This document shows positions 1-11,024 of a stretch of 28,044 nucleotides of DNA, piece by piece (the stretch's first letter is position 1; each line of letters opens with the position of its first letter). This stretch comes from Phialocephala subalpina (lineage: Eukaryota > Ascomycota > Leotiomycetes > Helotiales > Mollisiaceae): the NCBI GenBank assembly GCA_900073065.1, contig FJOG01000003.1, forward strand, positions 69,809 to 97,852, in the 5' to 3' direction. The notes below the pieces were generated by a model, which was given only the letters and a program-made list of their open reading frames with translations, searched no databases and had not been told where the DNA came from. The position numbers and the translations under genes were made by a program.

Positions 1-1215
1 TTTTTAAAATAATTTAATTATTACCTAATATAATATGAAATAAAAAGGGCTTTAAATTTTTACCCGTCGAAAATTATATAATTAGAATATAAGAATTTAA
101 ATAAATAGAAAAAAAATTAAAATTTAATTTCGAATTTAAAAATTAAAAATAAAATATTAAAATATTTAAAAATAATTCTTTTAATTTATTCTTTTTAAAA
201 TTATATTTTATATTATATATATTAAATTAATTATTTATAATTAAATCCGTTTATAATCTGCAAAATATAAAAAAAGTAATTCGATATTTGATTTTTATTA
301 AAAGGATTAATTTAAATAAAGTCAAAAAAAACTCGGATACTTTAAATAATTAAAGTAATCGCCAAAAGAATATTAAAATCACGATATTTCGTTTTTATTT
401 TATAATCCCGTATTATATTTATTCTTTTATAGAATTTTATAATAAGTTTATATATAAAAAGTTTTTAATTAAAAGAATATTTACGTAATTAAACTCGAAT
501 TAATTCGTTTTTAATTTCTTTGATATTTATATTAAAAGTTGCGATTAATATATAAAGTTTTTATTATTCAATAGAATTTATTTTAAAGAAATCAATCGAT
601 TATATTAATTCTAATTTTAATTACAAATATTAAAAGAATTAAAAAACAAATTAATTTAAATTTAATTATATAAATATTTTTTTAATAAAAGTTTCTTATT
701 TATAAACTTATTATAAAATTCTATAAAAGAATAAATATAATATAAATTCGTAAAATAAAAAACGAAATATAAGGTTTTAATAAAATATATTAAAGTGGTA
801 AAACGTTTCTTTAAGCGAATTACCTCGATTAAATACAAGTATTAATTAGTTTACTTATAATTTTAAACCCTTATAAAAAACGCAATTTAAAAGTTAATAA
901 TTTAAAAAGTATATTATTAAATAAAGAAAAAGTAATCCCTTGCAAAAGCGTTTTTATAAGGCTTATAAAATAAAATACCAAAATATAAAAACAGGGAAAA
1001 ATAAAGTATATTTACGAGGTACGAATTACGTTAAGCTTTATTTGAACGAGGAACGAAGTAATAGCATTTTTAATATTTAATTTTTAAATTCGAAATTCGA
1101 AATAAATTTTAATTTTTTATTTATTCGAATTTTTTATATTCTAATTATATAATCCTTAATAAATAAGAATTTAAAATCTTTTTTATTTTATATTATATTA
1201 AATAATAAATACAAA
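1..1215. repeat. Large imperfect inverted repeat (palindrome)
   Basis: The two halves of the AT-rich block are reverse complements of each other. Clear pairs are 27-50 with about 1178-1201, 73-89 with 1137-1153 (exact over 17 nt), 388-455 with about 700-775, and 458-548 with about 606-700. The inner arms centre near 577 around a loop of about 45 nt. The outer pairs centre near 613, so the right arm holds about 70 nt more. This means two head-to-head copies of one sequence of at least 550 bp, diverged by RIP-like change and small indels. The left arm may run past the window edge. Confidence 0.72.
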
Positions 1216-1480
1216 AATATAATATAATATAAATCGTATTATAAATATTTATAGAATTTTGAAAATAATAATTATTTGTTTTTATATAAATTATTAATAT
1301 AAAAAGATAATAAATATATATTTAATTATAAATTTCATTTTATAATTAATAAATTAAATTAATTCGATAATTATTATATAAAATAATTATTATAAATAAA
1401 ATAAATAAAAATATTTAATTATTTTATAGAAAGTAAAATCTCTTTATATAATAGAAACTATATAACTAGTATAACCCCCG
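1..1480. other. AT-rich, RIP-like block
   Basis: The block is almost wholly A and T, with long runs of TTTAAA, TATA and AATT and no usable ORF. Composition changes sharply near 1460-1500 to ordinary fungal DNA. Such blocks in Pezizomycotina are normally old repeats degraded by repeat-induced point mutation. No transposase or reverse transcriptase motif is left. The block is cut by the left edge of the window. Confidence 0.8.
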
Positions 1481-1793
1481 AAATTACTTAGTACAAAGAA
1501 GGATTTTTGAGAAACTTGTGTGACCTTGCCATAGTGGTTTCGTAGGGCAGTAAACGTTTACTCATGCTTAACCAAGAGTTTTGGAGAGTATAAGATCTAC
1601 TCGATTAGGACTTCGGCTAAAGGTTGAAGAATCTTGAATACCAGCGTTGTTATTCCAATTATCGAACAAGAAAAACGTCTCGCAAGCATAGTGTATACCC
1701 TCGAAGTCTTGTCCCATCAATCCTGTTTGAGTTCGGGGTGATTAACCAGTATGCAAAACCAATGATACAAGAACAACCAGCCCATAACTTTCT
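1481..1793. other. Intergenic, no gene seen
   Basis: Ordinary composition between the AT-rich block and the pseudogene. I see no ORF, RNA gene or repeat here. It may hold the decayed 3' end of the neighbouring pseudogene. Confidence 0.5.
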
Positions 1794-2760
1794 CTAACAG
1801 TTAAAAGGTATTAAACAAGTCTTGACATCCGAATTCCCATTCAACTTGCAAATAGTACCCGCCGACACATCCGTATGGAATTCCCCTTTGTCAGAATACT
1901 GAATGTAATTTGGAAGAGTGTTCCAAGATGACTGAGGCAAATACATAACCTCGACCGTCTTAGGAAGCTCGGAGTCGACGCTGAATTGAGCTTTGTCATC
2001 GCGTTAGCTGGGATTAACTGTGGGGATCTGGTGCATGAACTTACGAACAATCTTGCCGGCTAATCCACCTCGAGTTGGGGCTCCCAGCTGGCGGTATTGT
2101 GAATCGAAGACGGTGAAGAGAAGGTCTATGTTTGAGTTGTGCAGTTGGGTTGCTCGTAGATAGCATAGGTTTGGGGCTTGTCTTGGGATACACACGATTC
2201 CGTCGTTTGGGAAAATTACTTGGCGAGAAGCAAGTTGGGAGGTTTTGTAGGCTCAGTTTGCAGATTCGTAGGAGCAAGAGGATGGAAGAGGGAACATAGA
2301 TGGCTTTAAATAGACACAAGACTGCTATCCAATGGAAGGATATGCCCGTCGATGACTGTCTATTGAGGAGACATTCACAACATTACAGACTTGGGTATTG
2401 CAGAGGCCTGTGAAGTTGAGGGGATTACCCCTCAATCACTGGGTTCCTCACTATGTTCAGAAGTCTCTCCGGTTGTCTTGAACCCCGAGGCCCCAACTCC
2501 AACTTAATACCAAGATGCCTCACCCAACAAAGCAGAGGTCCCTTCAGACGTGGTCAGCAACACGTTCTGAAATCTCTACATCACCTCCCAATCCAACTAC
2601 AAGCCGTTGTTCCAAGGTTTGCCCGTTCAAATGTCCCTCTCGTCCGCCTCATAAACTCTTGAACAAGGCGAGTACCAGTACTTGAGCGGCAATGAACAGA
2701 ACAAGTCTTCGACCATAGCGTTCCACAGCCCCGCTTGAACATTTCTATCATTTGTATTGT
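1794..2760 (-). pseudogene. Degraded gene with RIP-type nonsense codons
   Basis: Read on the minus strand, long protein-like stretches are broken by stops that look like mutated Gln or Arg codons. The last part (about 2195 to the TAG at 1796-1794) is one frame with a single internal TAA at 2006-2004, explained by CAA to TAA. It includes segments such as LCYLRATQLHNSNIDLLFTV and VEVMYLPQSSWNTLPNYIQY. Further upstream (about 2380-2740) another stretch, with WYSPCSRVYEADERD, carries several TAG, TAA and TGA codons, again each one C-to-T step from CAG, CAA or CGA. I do not recognise the family, and the 5' end and any introns are not resolved. The RIP-like block 300 bp away suggests mutation leaked from the repeat into a neighbouring gene. 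Confidence 0.5.
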
Positions 2761-3324
2761 ATTTAAATGCTCCCTTACCTTCAGTACTCGTCATAATTAA
2801 AAGTGTGTTTGGGTATCTAAACCCTTACGCAAGATAAATTACTCCCTTGGAGTAGCCTGCACAAAATGAACTGCCACATGATGCAAGACCTCTGATAAGT
2901 GATTTGCTGAAAGTACCAGAGATTGTGGGGCTTTTTCGCTACCAAAAGTTATAATTGCGGTCCTAGAACTGGTCAGGTACCCGGACAGACTTCTGAACGT
3001 GGGCTAATGCAGGGTGCCCCAACGTCCTAGTGGTGTTATCTGGGCAAGACATGGAGTTGCAAGAAGCCAACAAGAACCGTCGATCCGTCACAATTTATGC
3101 TTGAAACAAACGCAACAAGGCCTCGAACTCATCAAAAAAGAGGTGGAGGAGAGCTAATATGGCTGCAATCAAGGGCCTATTGTACAGAGCAGACTCCGAA
3201 TTCAGCCTGCCCTTGGGATATCTCATGCCCCTCCGATGCTACCCAACGCCGCATAAATGCAAGATAAAATAGACAAAGTTTTGGCCATGTATCAAAATGT
3301 ACAGATTTAAGCAGCAAAGAAACA
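2761..3324. other. Intergenic, no gene seen
   Basis: Between the pseudogene and the 3' end of the small membrane protein gene. Only short ORFs without protein character occur. The minus-strand 3' UTR of the 3325-3826 gene must lie in its right part. Confidence 0.5.
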
Positions 3325-3826
3325 TCAGTTTCCTGCCGGAGCCACAGGAGAAGCATCATCTTGATCTTTCCTCTTCCGCATTTGATCTTTTGTCCACATC
3401 GAATCCCCCAAGCCAAAGAACCACGACCGAATCTGCAATACATTAGCATGTAGCCCTCTTATAGTCTTCTAGCAGCATACCCCTTCGAATGGCTTATGCT
3501 CCGGATTTCCTTGCTTGCTCCAATCCAAGAATAGCACGCCATACACCGTAATGACTGCAATTCAATCAGCAAAATACCCTCCGCCCGCGAACATACAACC
3601 TACATAGTATGGAGCCTAGTTGCATCGTTTTAACAAACTTCGTCCATCTCGGTCTCGCCCACTTTAGCTTCGCCCTTCTCTTGTATTTCCTCTCAAGTCT
3701 GAATTGATGTTTTCGGTCAATCTTCGCGAAGTCTGGAGGCCATAATCGTCGTGCCTTGTAGGGATTCGAGTAGATATCGAAGGGAATCTTCTGCTGAGCA
3801 GACCGTCGTACTAATGTCGAGAACAT
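3325..3826 (-). CDS. Small basic single-pass membrane protein
   Basis: I rebuild three exons: 3826-3604, 3554-3481 and 3432-3325, giving 134 residues. The introns (49 and 48 nt) have GTAGGT/GCAG and GTATGC/GCAG borders, and the second has a TGCTAAT branch site. The start is the only ATG that opens the frame. Residues 1-66 are strongly basic, with an amphipathic start (MFSTLVRRSAQQ) like a mitochondrial presequence and a block rich in Arg, Lys and Trp (RLERKYKRRAKLKWARPRW). One hydrophobic helix follows at about 72-84 (SILFITVYGVLFL), then a polar tail ending in APAGN. The frame is kept through both splices and ends cleanly at TGA, which supports a real gene. I cannot name the family. A mitochondrial inner-membrane location is an inference from the presequence-like start. 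It is divergent from the LeuRS gene. Confidence 0.8.
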
Positions 3827-4068
3827 CTTTATTGTGATGTCTGCTCAATGCCCCAGCTGTTGTCGAACAATTGAAGCTCTATTTGTGACCTAAGGCACTA
3901 GCGGCCGCGTCGTCTCGGAGAAACAGATAATCCGAACCCCCACCAAATTCTCATTTCAGCTCTTCGTCTCAGAAAAGACAAGGCGGATTCGGTGACTCAG
4001 TGAGTGAGCAACAATTCTCTACAAACTCGGTGGCTAACCAAAATTCAGTCTCCAACAATACCGCAATC
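3827..4068. promoter_or_regulatory. Divergent promoter region
   Basis: Only 242 bp separate the ATG of the small membrane protein gene (minus) from the ATG of LeuRS (plus), so both promoters and 5' UTRs share it. There is no clear TATA box. A GC-rich core with GCGGCCGC lies at about 3901-3908. Shared regulation is an inference from spacing only. Confidence 0.55.
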
Positions 4069-7000
4069 ATGGCAGCAGTCGAGGCTACAGCGAAGGCCTT
4101 GGAGTCAGCCATAATCTCCAAGACCAAGGAATTGAAGGGTGTAAGTACCCCGCCATTTCTTTTGGAAGCTTTACTCACACGTCGCAGACTGAAAAACGCG
4201 ATACTCTCATTGCTATTGAAAAGAAATATCAGAAGAAATGGCAAGAAGATGGAGTCTTCCAACCTAACGCCCCCTCCACCTCCGACATTCCCCTCCACTC
4301 GATTTCACCCGCGGAACTTCGAGCACAACACCCCAAGTTCTTCGGAACTATGGCATATCCATATATGAACGGCACCTTACACGCCGGGCACACCTTCTGC
4401 GTCAGCAAAATCGAGTTCACGGCTGGGTTTGCGCGCATGCAGGGCAAGAGAAGCTTGTTTCCTATGGGTTTCCACTGCACAGGAATGCCCATCAAGGCAT
4501 GTGCAGACAAGCTAGTCAATGAGGTGAAATTGTTTGGTACCAACTTCGAGAACTACAAGGAGGATGAGACTTTGGAGGAAAAGACGAATACACCTACGCC
4601 GTCCACTCACCACGAAGATGTGACGAAGTTCACGGCGAAGAAGGGAAAGGCGGCCAGCAAGGTTGTGAAGATGAAATACCAGTTTCAGATCATGAGAGCT
4701 ATTGGCATACCTTTCGAGGATATTCATAAATTCGCTGACCCGCAGCATTGGTTGGAATACTTCCCTCCCTTGTGCCGAAGAGATCTTACGAATTTCGGTG
4801 CGAGAATCGATTGGAGAAGATCATTCGTCACCACAGATGCGAATCCATACTACGATGCTTTTGTGAGATGGCAGATGAACCGTCTCAAGGAGTTGCAGAA
4901 AGTCAAGTTCGGAAAGAGATACACAATTTACTCACCAAAGGACGGCCAGCCATGCATGGACCATGACAGAAGTGAGGGAGAGGGTGTAGGACCACAAGAG
5001 TACACGGCATTGAAGCTAAGGGTCAAGGAATGGGCACCGGAGGCTGAGAAAGCGATCAAGGGAAAGGTTCCAGAAGGTGCAGATGTGTTCTTCGTACCAG
5101 CTACCCTTCGACCAGAGACGATGTATGGACAGACATGCTGTTTCGTTGGACCAAAGATCAAATACGGAGTTTTCAAGGTATCAGACAAGGAGTTCTACGT
5201 TATCACAGACCGGGCAGCACGGAATATGGCATATCAAGGCGTTTTCCCAGAAAATGGCGTTTATGAAAAGGTTGCGGAGGTTCTTGGTTCGGCATGTGTT
5301 GGTACGATTGTCAATGCGCCTCTTTCGGCTCACAAGGATGGCGTTCGGATCTTGCCCATGGAGTCTGTTCTCCCTACGAAAGGTACTGGAGTTGTCACCT
5401 GCGTACCATCAGATAGCCCGGACGACTATGCGACAGTCATGGACCTCATCAAGAAGGCTGAATACTACGGAATTAAGAAGGAGTGGGCTGAGTTGGAGAT
5501 CATTCCCCTCATTAAGACTCCCTCGTACGGCGACCTTACAGCACAATTCTTGGTCAAAAAGCTCAAGATTTCATCACCAAAGGATACGAAGCAGCTCGAG
5601 GAAGCAAAGGAACTCGCTTACAAGGAGGGCTTCTACCAAGGTATCATGGTATATGGTGAGTTCAAGGGAGACAAGGTTGAGATTGCAAAACCAAAGGTCA
5701 GACAGCAACTTCTCGATGCCGGTGATGGTTTCGCATACGCAGAGCCAGAAAAGAAGGTTATCAGCAGATCAGCAGATGAGTGCTGCGTGGCGTTAATGGA
5801 TCAATGGTATCTTGACTACGGAGAGGAGTCCTGGAAGCAGACTGCGTTGAAGTACGTGGACAATGCCGACGGCAAGGGACTCAACACGTATTCACAGGAG
5901 ACAAAGAACGGATTCGAAGGTGTTCTCAACTGGCTTAACCAATGGGCTTGTGCAAGAACATACGGTCTCGGCTCGAAGCTTCCCTGGGATCCCCAATTCT
6001 TGGTCGAGAGTTTGAGTGACAGTACCATCTACATGGCCTACTACACAATCGCACATCTTCTCCACAAGGATATCTTCGGCAAGACTCCTGGACCAGCTGG
6101 GGTGAAGCCAGAACAGATGATCGATGAAGCTTGGGACTATGTCTTCGCTCGACGAGATCTCAGCCCTGATCTTGTCAAGAAGACCGGTATCTCGGAAGAG
6201 AGCCTCGCAACAATGAGACGAGAATTCGAATACTGGTACCCATTGGACCTCAGAGTATCAGGCAAGGATCTTATTCCTAACCATCTTACCTTCTTCCTCT
6301 ACATCCACATTGCTATGTTCGAGCCAGAGTATTGGCCAAAGGGCATTCGTGCCAACGGCCACTTGCTTCTCAACGGAGAGAAGATGAGCAAATCGACTGG
6401 TAACTTCATGACCTTGGACGATATGGTCAAGAAGTACGGAGCAGACGCAAGCAGAATTGCTCTTGCAGATGCTGGTGACGGAGTTGCAGACGCCAACTTC
6501 GAAGAGGATGTCGCCGACAACAATGTCCTCCGTCTTTTCACCCTCCGAGAATGGTGTGAAGAACAAGTCAAGGACCAAGAGAGCCTCCGTACAGGTGCAA
6601 AGAACGACTTTCTCGATGCCCTCTTCGAAAACGAAATGAACTCCCTCGTTCACGAAGCAAAACAACACTACGAAAGCACCGACTACAAACTCGCCCTCAA
6701 ATCCGCTCTCTACGACTTCACCGGCGCCCGAGATTTCTACCGCGAAGCCAGCATCGCATCAGGAGTCAAGATGCACCGCGACCTCGTCTTACAATACATC
6801 GAACTCCAAGCTCTCCTCCTCGCCGTCATCGCTCCGCATTGGTCGGAATACATCTGGCTCGAGCTCCTCAAGAAGCCTTCCACCATCCAAAACGCGCTTT
6901 GGCCTGAAGTGCTAGCTGCCATTCCCGCCTTGTCAGCAGCACGCGAATATGTCCGCAACATATCCTCAAACATCACCTCAGCGGAAGCTGCACAGCAGAA

Positions 7001-7484
7001 GAAGAAAGCAAAGGGCAAAGATATCGGCTACGACCTCAAGAAGCCCAAGAAACTCACCATCTTCGCCGCCGCAAAATTCCCCTCCTGGCAAGAGAAATAC
7101 ATCGAGCTCCTCCGTGAATCGTGGAACCCTGCTACAAAATCAACGAACGACAAAGAGTTGAACGGCAAGATCGCCAAGATGGGAGAAGTCAAGAAAGCGA
7201 TGGCGTTTGTGCAGGGATTGAAGAAGAGACTTGTTGGGGGAGAGAAGCCGGATATAGTATTTGAGCGAAGATTGGCGTTTGATGAGATTCAGACTTTGAA
7301 GAACATGATTCCGGGGTTGAAGAAGGCGGCTGGGTTGTCGGTTGTGGAAGTTGTGAAAGTAGATGAGGGTGGGAAAACGGGGGTCGTGGTTGGTGAGGAG
7401 AAGAAGGTGGAGGGCTTACCTCCTATTGCTGAGGTGGCGGTACCTGGTGTTCCTACTTTTGGGTTTGAGAATGTGGAGGTTTGA
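4069..7484 (+). CDS. Leucyl-tRNA synthetase, cytosolic
   Basis: This enzyme charges tRNA-Leu with leucine using ATP in the cytosol. Exon 1 is 4069-4140, a 47-nt intron (GTAAGT...CGCAG) follows, and exon 2 is 4188-7484, giving 1122 residues, normal for eukaryotic class Ia LeuRS. The first in-frame ATG at 4069 is the chosen start. The HIGH signature reads HAGH at about 88-91, just after YPYMNGTL. The editing domain shows TLRPET near 330 and SDSPDD near 432-437, including the conserved editing Asp. KMSKS sits at 756-760. The tail is Lys-rich, as in archaeal-eukaryotic LeuRS, with no targeting peptide, so a separate mitochondrial enzyme is expected elsewhere. The equivalent yeast gene is CDC60; I have not transferred that symbol. 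A degraded copy of the first exon lies at 10915-10992. Confidence 0.97.
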
Positions 7485-8369
7485 TTTGCTGGATTTTGCG
7501 AATTGGGAGCATTACATGAGCTGATAAATATCAGAATTGTTGATTTGCTGTTGGTAGACGAGATATCATGAATAAAAGTACTAAGACCAACCTCCTCCCA
7601 TATTCTCACTCCTTCTTTTGCTGCCCGATCACCACATTTCCTTGCCATTGAAGTCCATCCAGCCTTTAGACTTTGAGAGTCGTGATGCTCAGGAAACAAT
7701 TTTTCCGCCCACGAACCAGGTATCGTGAGGTTCAAAAACAAGGTACGCTCCCCTGTCACACTCCTCGGCTACTCATGCCGCATGACGCAGGTTGACCCCT
7801 CACCAGCCACTTCTCTACTTTTTTTTCCTGCCTTCAACCACCTCATCCCATCCAATGATCTTTGCTTTCTTCTTGACCATGCGAGAATTGAGGGTGTAAT
7901 GTTGGCGATCGCTGTGGCTGACCGCATGAAGACGGTGAGAAGCAGGGTCTCCAGCCACTTTTACCAGCTTTCGCATTTTTCCCTAAACCAAGATTTCACC
8001 GCTCGATTGGAGGCTCGAAGCTATCCACACGATAGAAATAAGCCAATTGAGAGTTGTTAACCAGCGGGCACTACAGCAATTGGGCGTTGCCAAGCTTTGA
8101 GTTCGACCCTGAGCTTGGAACGGCCCCTGCCTTACAGCCTCTGAGTTTTATGATGGCATTTTTTCCTCCTCGCTTCTTGCTGTGATTGTCTGGGTGAGAG
8201 AGAACGTGGGGATCGTATGATGCAACTGATGCTTTTGGTTCTCTTTCTTGGTTGAGGGGTTGGGGAGGATAAGTACCACTCCTATATCTCCTTTGTTACT
8301 CCGTTCCAGCTGCTGTGATACCCTCTACCATAATTTTAATATCCATTTCTGTACCAAACATCCAGCAAC
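7485..8369. other. Intergenic between LeuRS and the GPI protein gene
   Basis: Holds the LeuRS 3' UTR and the promoter of the next gene. An AATAAA at 7571-7576 is a candidate polyadenylation signal. A 111-codon ORF (7725-8060) has no protein character and probably arises by chance. Confidence 0.55.
7571..7576 (+). terminator. Candidate polyadenylation signal of LeuRS
   Basis: AATAAA lies 87 nt after the LeuRS stop codon. Fungal poly(A) signals are loose, so this is only a candidate. Confidence 0.35.
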
Positions 8370-9033
8370 ATGGCACTTATCACTACATTCCTCTTGCTGC
8401 AAGTGCTCACAGCGTTGGCTGCCGCGCAAAGCACAACTGTAATTGTGTCTAATGGCCTCACAACAACAGTCATCCTCCCCGCCTGGGAAAGCTATTCATC
8501 GACAACCACGACGACGGGAACAAGTGTGCTACTGAGTGGAATTACGACTACTACTACCACCTTGTAAGCTACAGAATCTCTTTTCTCCCATTGAAGAAAT
8601 ATATATATTGATGCTTTGGGATAGATCACCTACCACATCAGCTCCAACTCCAACAGCAACAGTCACAGCAAGTACCCTCAGCACCGTGACGCCTGGAGGA
8701 ATTATATCGAATGCGACGAGCACCACGACCGCTGTGGAAATATCCTCCTATGTCTCCTCGGTTCTGAGCGTGGAACACTCGTCGACAGCCCCCGCCTCAT
8801 CTCCAACCTCATCTTCGAGCTTTGTGTCTACATCGACATTGTCCCTGACCTCGACAACCCTCGTTGGAACCACAACCGCCACATTCTCAAGCATTCCATC
8901 TGGAACCGGATCTCTGAACGCGACGGGCACAGGGACCGGGTTGCCGGGTCAGTTTACGGGCGCTGCTACGAAGGAGGGCGTTAGTGTTATCGCGTTGGTT
9001 GTTTTTGTTGTTGGGGCTTGTGTTGTTTTCTGA
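8370..9033 (+). CDS. Small Thr/Ser-rich GPI-anchored protein
   Basis: Two exons (8370-8563 and 8625-9033) around a 61-nt intron with GTAAGC and ATAG borders give 200 residues. A signal peptide is clear (MALITTFLLLQVLTALAAAQ, cut probably after the Ala run). The mature part is mostly Thr, Ser, Ala and Pro with long Thr runs, typical of a heavily O-mannosylated stalk, and has no catalytic domain. The C-terminus shows small residues (FTGAAT) followed by a hydrophobic tail ending VVFVVGACVVF, the usual GPI-attachment signal. It is therefore expected on the outer membrane face or in the cell wall. Low-complexity proteins of this type are common in fungi and cannot be assigned a specific role. A Kex2 site or extra Cys would have suggested an effector, and neither is present. 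Confidence 0.8.
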
Positions 9034-9539
9034 ATGTGATGAAGGGGAGATGACGATGCATGATGGGATGAGAGACTAAGCGAGGTGTTTTGGATATAAA
9101 TTTTCTTTCAGGGAGTTAAGGTGGAGTCTGGGATCTAGTTTGAAGTTTGCATTTTCATGAGTGATGAGATATGGTACATAATGTTTATACCCACGACCAA
9201 CATCTGGGCCTTTGTCATTGTTGTCTTTGTGAATGCAATGTACCACACGAAGATGTCGTAGCCATCCTTAATCCCATTTCCACACCCAAAACAGCAAGAA
9301 CGTGAGAAAGTACTCGCCACCCTCGGAAGAAAAGTCAGGGCCCAGTGGAGTTTGGGCTGGAAGGGTGTGGACCTGCGTCTCAGAATTGTTAGCCACCTCG
9401 TTGCACAAAACGAAAACAACAAAATGTGATATTAGGGTAAGTTGTCAGACAGCAGTTGGTACTTGGTTAGTCCACATAGAATTCAGAACAGGTCTGTGAA
9501 TAAGCTTTATCATCATTTTACTTGGAGGAAACTCGCACA
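9034..9539. other. Intergenic, no gene seen
   Basis: The 3' flank of the GPI protein gene followed by sequence with only short ORFs. The left end of the debris cluster cannot be set precisely and may reach into this stretch. Confidence 0.45.
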
Positions 9540-10826
9540 AAAAGAAAAGAAATACTGTGGCTTACCTGTTGTTTTGGAAACACCCAGAGACCACCCCGTT
9601 CCTCTGTGTTGACTTGAGCACCTAGGATGGTCTCCGGGTCTCGAGGCTGCTGTAATGTAACCGCTAGTTGATCTTGAGGGTGTTATTTCCCTGCTGCGAT
9701 GAAGTCGCCAATTAAGGCAGAAGACTGCGCTTGTGCTCCTTGTGTGAGATGAAGGCCGTGATGTTGCTGGCTGGCTCGGTACATGGTCCATACATTGCGT
9801 GGCACTCTGCCAGAATGCCATTGTCGCGGAGGTAGATGGCGGCATTTTAGGGATTGGCGACCAGAGCATCTCGACCATGACCCATGACGAGATGTCCGCG
9901 TGTTTCCTTCAGATCCGCCTTGTCTTCGATTGGACCAATGCGGTAGTGCGCACACATGTTGTAACCAGTCTCGGCATCGTTGATTGGAATGAAGTGAGTC
10001 TAGGCAAGCTCGTCGGAGATGACCCTGAGTATCTTGTCAAAAGGATTCAAGAATTGGTTGCTTGATTACTTACTCAATGCGCATGTGGAGTACCTCAAGG
10101 AAGGTGACAGCGGCTGGGGTTTGACGAGTCCGGCTGGGACCTTGAAATCGACCTTTTGACCACTAGCCTTGAGCTGAGAGGTCTCGACCAGAGCGGCTGG
10201 TGGGCTGAAGGCACGGACCATGACTTGACGGTCTGCTCGAAACAAGATCCAAGAATTTGAAGATTGGACGATCGTCGAGGGTCGTGCGTGGAGTGTGGTT
10301 ATAGTTTGAGTGACGGTAATAGAAGTGGTAGCTGGGAGGCTGCCCCCCGTACCTTGACCTTGACCAGCGGCACCACCTTGAGCATTGATTGCTTGACCCA
10401 GGAGAGCGAGCGGGGTCAGAGTGTCGAGCTGGTTCATGCATGGAGGCCGACCGTTAGCTTGAGTTTGTTGACTACCTTAATGAAGAGGGGTAGCAGCTGG
10501 ACCATGCTGAGCTGGTGGGTACATTGGAACACTACCATCGCCAATAATCGGAATGATCTGGCTGTACAGGTTGCTGAGGGTAGTATCATCCATGAACTCG
10601 AGAGCAGCGCTGAAGTACTCGATTTCTTGCTTTGGGTCGATGAGCATCTAGTTGCGGTCGAGACGCTTGTGCCTTTTCGAGACCGTTGTCGTTCGCCTTC
10701 GCGCCAGCGATACATCCTCATCAGCCTATGGAGATGAGGGTCCTGATGCGCCGGGAGTGGCGGAACCAGCATCGAGGGCTTTGTACCGATGCGATCAGCA
10801 AGGGAGGGGTTGTTGCTGCCAGACAT
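9540..10826 (-). pseudogene. Unidentified pseudogene with fossil intron
   Basis: Minus-strand coding remains start at an ATG at 10826 (MSGSNNPSLADRIG), shift frame once, then stay in one frame from about 10780 to 10066. Three stops interrupt this frame (10728, 10650 and 10479), each explained by CAG to TAG or CAA to TAA. Readable pieces include QEIEYFSAALEFMDDTTLSN and SQLKASGQKVDFKVPAGLV. A consensus intron (GTAAGT at 10073, CTCAG ending at 10025, 49 nt) joins HMRIE to VISDELA. Coding sense continues to about 9700 (ETGYNMCAHYRIGPIEDKAD) with further CAR-type stops. The end is unclear. I do not recognise the family. The fossil intron points to a former cellular gene. At least one further frameshift lies upstream of the intron. 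Confidence 0.6.
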
Positions 10827-10914
10827 GTTGATTGAAGGTTTGCGGAGGTTTTGGTGAAGAGGTTGAGGAGGATGGGAGGTGCAGCAATTTCAGATGTGTC
10901 CACGGAAGGCTTCA

Positions 10915-10992
10915 CCTTCAACTCCATTGTCTTGGAGATTGCCGCTGACTCTAAGACCCTCGCTGTAGCCTCGACTGCCATCATGATTGCGG
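10915..10992 (-). pseudogene. Diverged copy of the LeuRS 5' end
   Basis: Read on the minus strand, this 78-bp stretch matches 4061-4139 of the LeuRS gene at about 66 of 78 positions without gaps. It covers the 8 nt before the start codon and nearly all of exon 1. The encoded peptide keeps the pattern (MMAVEATARVLESAAISKTM against MAAVEATAKALESAIISKTK). Similarity ends where the LeuRS intron begins and exon 2 is absent, so this is a fragment and not a second synthetase gene. Confidence 0.8.
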
Positions 10993-11024
10993 TTGCGTAG
11001 AAGTCTGCTGCTTCGCACTTGCCC

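Noticed and set aside
5077..5796. 239-codon plus-strand ORF inside the LeuRS gene in another frame
   Set aside because: It overlaps the editing domain of LeuRS completely, is Arg/Ser-rich as expected for a shifted frame, and has no motif.
10264..10737. 157-codon plus-strand ORF across the debris cluster
   Set aside because: The minus strand carries the protein-like segments with CAR-type stops, so the plus-strand frame is their shadow.
9540..10826. Idea that the unidentified pseudogene is an endogenous viral coat-protein gene
   Set aside because: A consensus fossil intron and no recognisable viral motif favour a former cellular gene. A profile search would decide.
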